DNA from: Curvibacter sp.
GTDB taxonomy: Bacteria > Pseudomonadota > Gammaproteobacteria > Burkholderiales > Burkholderiaceae_C
Reading direction: 5' to 3'
Assembly: GCA_019233055.1 (NCBI GenBank)
Contig: JAFAMV010000102.1
Span: forward strand, 1-36,969
DNA: 36,969 nt
A program made the translations under genes and the position numbers. Under the pieces are notes generated by a model, which saw only the letters and a program-made list of their open reading frames with translations, ran no database searches and was not told the DNA's origin. Below are positions 32,114-36,969 of this stretch, in pieces (within the stretch, counting starts at the first letter, position 1; each line of letters starts with the position of its first letter).

Positions 32114-35100
32114 AGGACCACCTTCATGCCGGCTGGCTCGCCGCCATCGTTGGCTTCTCCTTGCGCTATCGGGGCGTGGTGATCGCGCTCGCCGCGCTTT
32201 TGGCAGGCTATGGCTTCTATGCCTTCAGCGGCGCCAAGTACGACGTCTTTCCCGAATTCGCGCCGCCCCAAGTGACCATCCAGACCGAGGCCCCAGGCCT
32301 TGCATCAGAGCAGGTCGAAGTGCTCGTCACCCAGCCCATCGAGAATGCCGTGAACGGCGTCCCCGGTATCGAAGCGTTGCGCTCCCAGTCCATCCAGGGG
32401 CTGTCGGTCATTGTCGTCACCTTCGATCCCAAGAGCGACATCTACCGGGACCGCCAGAACTTGAACGAACGCCTGGCGGCGCTCGTCACCCAGCTGCCTC
32501 GAGGGGCTCAAGCGCCTTCCATGTCGCCACTGACATCTTCCACCAGCGTCGTCATGGCGGTTGGCATTACTTCGGACAAGCGCTCCCTCATGGAACTGCG
32601 CACCTTGGCCGACTGGACCCTGAAACCACGGTTGCTCGCTGTGCCAGGCGTCGCCAAGGTGGCGGTCTTCGGTGGCGACAGCAAAGAATTCCAAGTTCAG
32701 ATCAAGCCGGATCGGCTCGCCCGGTACGATCTCGCCCTGTCTGAAGTCCTGGATGTGGCCCGGCGAGCCACCGGCGTACGCGGTGCGGGCTTCCTGGACA
32801 ACACCAACCAACGCATCGTCATACATACGCAGGCACAGTCGCTGAGCGCAGAACAACTTGCCCGTACTGTCATCCGCCAGCAGGCCGGCGCCAACCTGAT
32901 CCTGTCCGATGTCGCCGAGGTGCGCGAAGCCCCCGAATCGCCCATCGGCGCCGCCCTGGTGGCCGGCACGCCAGGTGTGCAGTTGGTGATTTCCGAGCAA
33001 TATGGCGCCAACAGTATGGCGGTCACCGAGGCGGTGGAACGTGCTCTCGACGAACTGCGTCCAGGACTTCAAAGCCAAAGCATCGGGCTGCACGGCGACG
33101 TATTCAGGCCCGCCAATTTCATTGTCATTGCCACCCAGAATGTTCAGCGTTCGCTGTTATTCGGGGCGATCCTGGTGGTAATCGTAGTCGCGCTATTTCT
33201 CTCCAACTGGCGCACTTCGGCCATCGCGCTCACTGCCATCCCGCTCTCGCTGCTCGCGGCCGTGACCGTGCTGGAAAACCAGGGAATCAGCCTCAACACC
33301 ATGACTCTGGGTGGACTAGCCATTGCCATTGGCCTCCTAGTGGACGACGCCATCATCGTGGTAGAAAACGTCTATCGTCGCTTGCGCGAGAATCGCCGCC
33401 AGCCCGATCCAGTGCCCGGACTCAATGTGGTGCTTGATGCCGTACTGGAGGTACGGAGCGCCGTGGTTTACGCCACTTTCGCCATCGCTTTGGTCTTTCT
33501 TCCGGTACTCACCCTGCCGGGGATCGCAGGTCGGCTATTCTCACCCCTAGCGATTGCCTATCTGCTGGCGACGCTCGCCTCCCTCCTGGTCGCCATTACC
33601 GTCACCCCGGCTCTGTGTCTGACGTTGTTGCCACAGAGCGCCTTGCCAGCACACGACCCCGCAGTCGCCGCCTGGCTGAAGAAAAGATACCGCATTCTGC
33701 TTGGTGCCGTGGAGCGATGCTACCGCTGGGTGGTGGGCATCGCGGCCGTTGTCACCCTGGCCGGTTTGGTGGCCTTGCCCTTTTTCGGCGGCACCTTCTT
33801 GCCGGATTTGAAGGAAGGCCACTACATCCTGCACATGTCGGCCGTGCCCGGCACCTCGCTGGCCGAGTCATTGCGCATCGGTCGGCAGGTCACCGCAGAA
33901 CTACTCAAACTTCCCTCCGTGCGGGCAGTCAGCCTGCGGGCTGGGCGGGCCGAGAAGGCTGACGACACCTGGGGCACCCACTACAGCGAACTCAACGTGG
34001 ACCTGAAACCCCTGTCCGGAGGGGAGGCTGAATTCGTCCAAGCCAGCATCCGGAATGCGCTCGCGCGCATTCCCGGCGTCGGTTTCGCGGTCAAGACCTT
34101 CCTCACCGAGCGGGTCGAGGAAACCTTGTCCGGCTACACAGCGGCCGTGGTGGTCAACATCTACGGCAGCGACCTGGACATCCTGGACACTGAGGCGCAG
34201 CGCGTCGCACAAGCGTTAGGACAGATCGAGGGGGCGACAGAGGTCCAGGTTCAGTCGCCCCCAGGCTCGCCAGAGATTGGTGTCCGCGTCCGACCTGAGG
34301 CGCTTGCGCGCTGGGGGGTTGACGCATTGGACGTTCTCGATGCCGTGGAAACCGCCTTCCAGGGGGCGACGGTCGGACAAGTTTATGACGGCAACCGGGT
34401 TTTCAACGTCAGCGTCATTCTGCCTCCGCAAGCCCGGCGCTCCATCGCCGATGTGAGGGCCCTACCTCTTCGCAATGCCGCAGGCACCTTTGTGCGTCTG
34501 GATCAACTTGCCGACGTATACGCGACATCCGGTCGCTACGTGGTGCTGCACAACGGCGCCCGGCGGGTGCAGACCGTCACCTGCAACGTCTCAGGCAGGG
34601 ACGTGGCTTCTTTCGTCGCGGATGCAAAGCGGGGCTTGACAAGCGTAAGCCTCAGCCCCGGCAACTATGTTGAGTTCGGCGGCGCGGCGGCGGCCCAGGC
34701 CGCTTCGTTGCGTGACCTGCTAGTCCATTCGGGAATCGCGGCGGTCGCCATCGTGCTCCTTCTCTGGATGGCCCTGGGACGCTGGCGTAACCTCGGCTTG
34801 GTACTCCTCAATCTCCCTTTTGCCCTCGTAGGCGGGGTATTGGCCGTCTACGTCACTGGTGGCGGTATCTCGCTCGGTTCGCTGGTCGGATTCGTGACGC
34901 TCTTCGGCATCACCCTGCGCAATTCAGTGATGCTCTTGTCGCACTACGACCACCTAGTGAGCTCGGAAGGCTTGGCATGGGGACAGGAAACTGCCATTCG
35001 CGGTGCAGTCGAGCGCCTGACACCGATCCTGATGACCGCGCTCGCCACCGCGCTGGGACTCCTGCCGCTTGCTATCGGCAGCGGCGATCCTGGGCGGGAG

Positions 35101-35223
35101 ATTGAAGGCCCCATGGCTCTGGTCATTCTGGGCGGGCTTTTCACTTCCACTGCACTCAACTTGCTGGTCTTGCCCAGCCTAGCGCTACGCTATGGTCGCT
35201 TCGGAGGTACTGCTGGCACCTAA
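32110..35223 (+). CDS. RND efflux pump, HME (heavy-metal)-like inner-membrane transporter
   Basis: A 1037-residue RND transporter with a TM1 at the N-terminus (GVVIALAALLAGYGFYAFSG), YDVFPEFAPPQVTIQTEAPG right after it, and two large periplasmic loops. TM4 has GGLAIAIGLLVDDAIIVVEN (Asp412 and Asp413 by position) and FLPDLKEGHYILHMSAVPGT follows TM7. TM10-12 include GSLVGFVTLFGITLRNSVML and LTPILMTALATALGLLPLAI. Overall likeness and PFEFAPPQ-type wording are HME (CzcA/CusA), while the TM4 signature VDDAIIVVEN is closer to the HME5/HAE form than to CzcA (VDGxVV) or CusA (VDAAIVMIE). Proton-driven export of a metal cation from periplasm or cytoplasm is therefore likely, but the substrate is open. 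Confidence 0.93.
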   Translation: MKDHLHAGWLAAIVGFSLRYRGVVIALAALLAGYGFYAFSGAKYDVFPEFAPPQVTIQTEAPGLASEQVEVLVTQPIENAVNGVPGIEALRSQSIQGLSVIVVTFDPKSDIYRDRQNLNERLAALVTQLPRGAQAPSMSPLTSSTSVVMAVGITSDKRSLMELRTLADWTLKPRLLAVPGVAKVAVFGGDSKEFQVQIKPDRLARYDLALSEVLDVARRATGVRGAGFLDNTNQRIVIHTQAQSLSAEQLARTVIRQQAGANLILSDVAEVREAPESPIGAALVAGTPGVQLVISEQYGANSMAVTEAVERALDELRPGLQSQSIGLHGDVFRPANFIVIATQNVQRSLLFGAILVVIVVALFLSNWRTSAIALTAIPLSLLAAVTVLENQGISLNTMTLGGLAIAIGLLVDDAIIVVENVYRRLRENRRQPDPVPGLNVVLDAVLEVRSAVVYATFAIALVFLPVLTLPGIAGRLFSPLAIAYLLATLASLLVAITVTPALCLTLLPQSALPAHDPAVAAWLKKRYRILLGAVERCYRWVVGIAAVVTLAGLVALPFFGGTFLPDLKEGHYILHMSAVPGTSLAESLRIGRQVTAELLKLPSVRAVSLRAGRAEKADDTWGTHYSELNVDLKPLSGGEAEFVQASIRNALARIPGVGFAVKTFLTERVEETLSGYTAAVVVNIYGSDLDILDTEAQRVAQALGQIEGATEVQVQSPPGSPEIGVRVRPEALARWGVDALDVLDAVETAFQGATVGQVYDGNRVFNVSVILPPQARRSIADVRALPLRNAAGTFVRLDQLADVYATSGRYVVLHNGARRVQTVTCNVSGRDVASFVADAKRGLTSVSLSPGNYVEFGGAAAAQAASLRDLLVHSGIAAVAIVLLLWMALGRWRNLGLVLLNLPFALVGGVLAVYVTGGGISLGSLVGFVTLFGITLRNSVMLLSHYDHLVSSEGLAWGQETAIRGAVERLTPILMTALATALGLLPLAIGSGDPGREIEGPMALVILGGLFTSTALNLLVLPSLALRYGRFGGTAGT

Positions 35224-35712
35224 GTGTCTGGGTGGTGGAGGTTTTGCAAGGCTCTGATGGTTTTCGCTGACGAGGTTCCCTGATCGCCAGAATCGAGGGC
35301 CCAAGTAACCACATTTGCTGCCAGGCCAGGCGGTTGCTCAGGCGTCCGTCGTGGCTTTGAAACAGCTCGCAGCAGGCTGCCCAACTCATGGAATCCCAGC
35401 GACATGTCGTGTCATCGACGTCTACGCCTTTATTGGCGAGAAAAAAAGTTATTTCGGCAAATTAAAGTCGTAAACAGCAACCTAGCATCCATGCGGGCCT
35501 CCGAAGGCGTACAGCAAGGCCACTCCAAAGTTAAAGTCGTCAACAGTTTTTCAGCGGCTGATGATGTCTGCGCTGAGGATCGTTCTCGGGACGAGAGACA
35601 AAGCCAGGTATGCAAGCTAAGGTGGCAACGACTGAATCGCCCCAAGGCGATTCAACATGTGGCCGTTCACATCGCCAGGCGGTGGAATGGGCGAGGCTTA
35701 TTGACCACTTGC
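35224..35712. other. Gene-poor stretch downstream of the RND operon
   Basis: About 490 bases with no recognised gene on either strand. It holds the direct repeat at 35462-35477/35531-35546 and several A/T runs (e.g. AAAAAAAG near 35440). Short open frames here (e.g. 35404-35760 plus, 35430-35645 minus) match no family I know. It may be the scarred right boundary of the efflux module. No terminator with a convincing stem and T-run was found after the RND gene. Confidence 0.5.
35462..35546 (+). repeat. Short direct repeat (16-mer, 69 bases apart)
   Basis: TTAAAGTCGTAAACAG (35462-35477) and TTAAAGTCGTCAACAG (35531-35546) match at 15 of 16 positions, in the same orientation, start to start 69 bases. 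Such iterons can be recombinase or regulator sites or a remnant of a mobile element; no recombinase gene is present in the window. Confidence 0.6.
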
Positions 35713-36033
35713 TCATGGTGCATTGGGCGACGCGATGCAGCAATGAACGATCTGCAGTAGCGCGGCGCTGGGCACGTCTGCAAGATAGGGCGTCAAGGCC
35801 TGGCCTTGCGCGGCACGCACTGGGCTCGTGAGCCACTGTTGGTACGCGGATTCGCTCGCCCACAGCGCTGTGACATACATCAGATCGGGGTCCTCATGCG
35901 AAAGCATCATCTCGCCATCCAGGAACCCCTCGACGGCCTGTGCGCAATCCTCCAGCACCCTCAGTTGGATGAAGGCATGCGCCGCCTCGTCGCGCATCCC
36001 GGGGTGCACCCGGAAAGTGACAGCTACCTGCAC
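35713..36033 (-). CDS. ABM-fold (antibiotic biosynthesis monooxygenase-like) small protein
   Basis: A 106-residue protein with the dimeric ferredoxin-like ABM pattern: an N-terminal strand VAVTFRVHPGMRDEAAHAFI, the central GFLDGEMMLSHEDPDLMYVT and ALWASESAYQQWLTSPV, the usual W-x-S-x-x-x-Y-x-x-W element. Family members are heme-degrading or quinol monooxygenases or have unknown roles; no catalytic set can be assigned here. The start is GTG at 36033, one base after the stop of the upstream M24-like gene; the AGGTGG within that gene's end could serve as Shine-Dalgarno. The two are thus co-transcribed and probably functionally linked. Confidence 0.75.
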   Translation of the reverse strand: MQVAVTFRVHPGMRDEAAHAFIQLRVLEDCAQAVEGFLDGEMMLSHEDPDLMYVTALWASESAYQQWLTSPVRAAQGQALTPYLADVPSAALLQIVHCCIASPNAP

Positions 36034-36034
36034 T

Positions 36035-36969
36035 TCATGAGCCCACCTGAAGCGTCAGGTCTTCCAATGTCTCGGGTGCATGCGTGAGCTTCTGGTTACC
36101 GGTCCTGGTGACGAGCACCGTGTCGGAGAAACGGAAGCCACCAACTCCCGGCAGGTAAATGCCGGGCTCGATGCTGAACAGCATTCCAGGCTTGATTTCA
36201 CGCGAATAACCTTCGGCCAGGAAGGGCGCCTCGTGTCGCGTCACGCCGAAGCTGTGACCGGTCCGGTGCAGCAGGTAGTCACCGTAACCGCGCGCCTTCA
36301 ACAGATCGTTGACGCGGCGGTCCACCTCGGCCATGTCGGCGCCGGGTATCGCCAATTCGTAGCCCAGAGCGCGCGCTTCCAGCATCGCGTGGAATGGCCG
36401 CACCGCCGCTTCGGGTACATGGCCGATGAAGAAAGTCCGCTCGACTTCAGCTCCATACCCGTTGGCCGTGCCGCATACCAGCGTGACGTGCGGGCCGCCT
36501 TCGGTCAGCTTGCAGGACAGGTCCGGCACCAGGTGCGGGTCGTGGGAGAACGCAGGCGGCGTGGCGATCGCGATCGCCTCGCAGGCCAGCACGTTGGCAC
36601 GCGGATTGGTGATGAGTACCTCCCCGACCAGCGCTCCCGCGATCTGCGAGTTCAGCGCCATTGTCGCGACGCCGGGCTTGGCGGCGGCCAGCAGCCGGGC
36701 ATGGCCCCTGCTGAGCCACTGGCTCGTGTAATCGAGGCGGCCAATCTCGTATGTCGACTTGATCTCCCGCACTTGGTCGACGATGTCGGTTGTCACTGCG
36801 GTGCCCGGAACTGCGCGGAATACCTCCAGTGGACACAGCGATTCGATGCCAACCCGATGGGACGGCTTCAACACCTCGTGCAGGCGATCGAACCACATCT
36901 GCCCTTTCGGCGCAGGGAATTCGAAGTAGTCCAGCAGCTGCAGTTCGCCAACGGCACGCGAGCGCACAT
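36035..36969 (-). CDS. M24-fold (Xaa-Pro peptidase / creatinase-like) protein, 3' part
   Basis: C-terminal 311 codons of a pita-bread-fold protein; the N-terminus is beyond the right edge (about 90 residues missing relative to a 400-residue family). The C-terminal domain starts about TYEIGRLDYTSQWLSRGHAR and includes HRTGHSFGVTRHEAPF and FSIEPGIYLPGVGGFRFSDT. In metallopeptidases of this clan five residues bind metal: Asp, Asp, His, Glu, Glu. Here the first-Asp region reads TLVCGTANGY, the second reads AEVERTF (Glu for Asp), His and the IEPG Glu remain, and the last Glu is Ser (RFSD instead of REDT-like). This fits creatinase-type, metal-free hydrolases better than Xaa-Pro dipeptidases. The substrate is unknown. 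Confidence 0.85.
   Translation of the reverse strand, partial: VRSRAVGELQLLDYFEFPAPKGQMWFDRLHEVLKPSHRVGIESLCPLEVFRAVPGTAVTTDIVDQVREIKSTYEIGRLDYTSQWLSRGHARLLAAAKPGVATMALNSQIAGALVGEVLITNPRANVLACEAIAIATPPAFSHDPHLVPDLSCKLTEGGPHVTLVCGTANGYGAEVERTFFIGHVPEAAVRPFHAMLEARALGYELAIPGADMAEVDRRVNDLLKARGYGDYLLHRTGHSFGVTRHEAPFLAEGYSREIKPGMLFSIEPGIYLPGVGGFRFSDTVLVTRTGNQKLTHAPETLEDLTLQVGS

Noticed and set aside
27435-35223. Specific naming of the efflux system as copper/silver CusCBA or cobalt-zinc-cadmium CzcCBA
   Set aside because: TM4 signature fits neither class well, no CusF- or CzcD/E-like gene is adjacent, and the sensor loop gives no metal clue.
35404-35760. A 118-codon plus-strand frame containing the direct repeat
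   Set aside because: No family resemblance or ribosome binding site, and it runs into the antisense of the ABM-like gene.
1-36969. CRISPR arrays, tRNA/rRNA genes, insertion sequences, prophage genes
   Set aside because: No regularly spaced repeats, cloverleaf-like sequence with CCA end, transposase or phage proteins were recognised on either strand.

Overview
The window is a stretch of a GC-rich bacterial chromosome, most probably from a betaproteobacterium of the order Burkholderiales. This is inferred from two Bug/TTT-type periplasmic binding proteins, paired class III CoA-transferases, several LysR/TetR-controlled catabolic units and a protein with an IPTL-type (exosortase H) sorting segment. 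No rRNA, tRNA, CRISPR array, integrase or transposase was recognised.

Layout. (1) 1-6815, minus strand: a compact methionine-salvage operon, mtnB-mtnD-mtnK-mtnC-mtnA, followed by the ATPase and the permease (cut by the left edge) of a ribose-type ABC importer. Together they look like uptake of 5-methylthioribose and its conversion to 4-methylthio-2-oxobutanoate. (2) 7136-8629, plus: a lone family 5 (peptide/nickel-type) binding protein, divergent from the mtn operon. (3) 8729-16664, minus: an eight-gene acyl-CoA catabolic operon, with divergent lysR at 16778-17704. (4) 17857-21019, plus: tetR, an SDR oxidoreductase, a DHA2-type MFS exporter and a small DUF1330-like protein. Nearly identical palindromes lie before tetR and before the SDR gene. 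(5) 21261-23704, minus: a second-type elongation factor G gene preceded by a promoter, a 14-codon (probably leaderless) upstream ORF, mutually exclusive RNA stems and a strong intrinsic terminator. This looks like a transcription attenuator and is the most interesting element of the window. (6) 23872-26281: an FMN reductase and a divergent lysR/SDR pair; the SDR lacks the YxxxK active site. (7) 26437-27434: a small protein with an internal IPTL-like segment whose 5' end looks frameshifted, then about 470 AT-rich bases without a recognisable gene. (8) 27435-35223, plus: a heavy-metal-type two-component system and a TolC/adaptor/RND efflux operon. (9) 35224-36969: a gene-poor stretch with a short direct repeat, then an ABM-fold gene and the 3' part of an M24-fold (creatinase/Xaa-Pro peptidase-like) gene, both on minus.

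How they work together: block 1 is a self-contained sulfur-salvage route. Block 3 would capture an organic acid, activate it by CoA transfer and oxidise/hydrate the thioester. Block 4 is a substrate-inducible detoxification/export unit. Block 5 is a candidate translation-sensing switch for a spare translocation factor. Block 8 is an inducible trans-envelope efflux system, visibly less GC-rich than the left half and possibly acquired.
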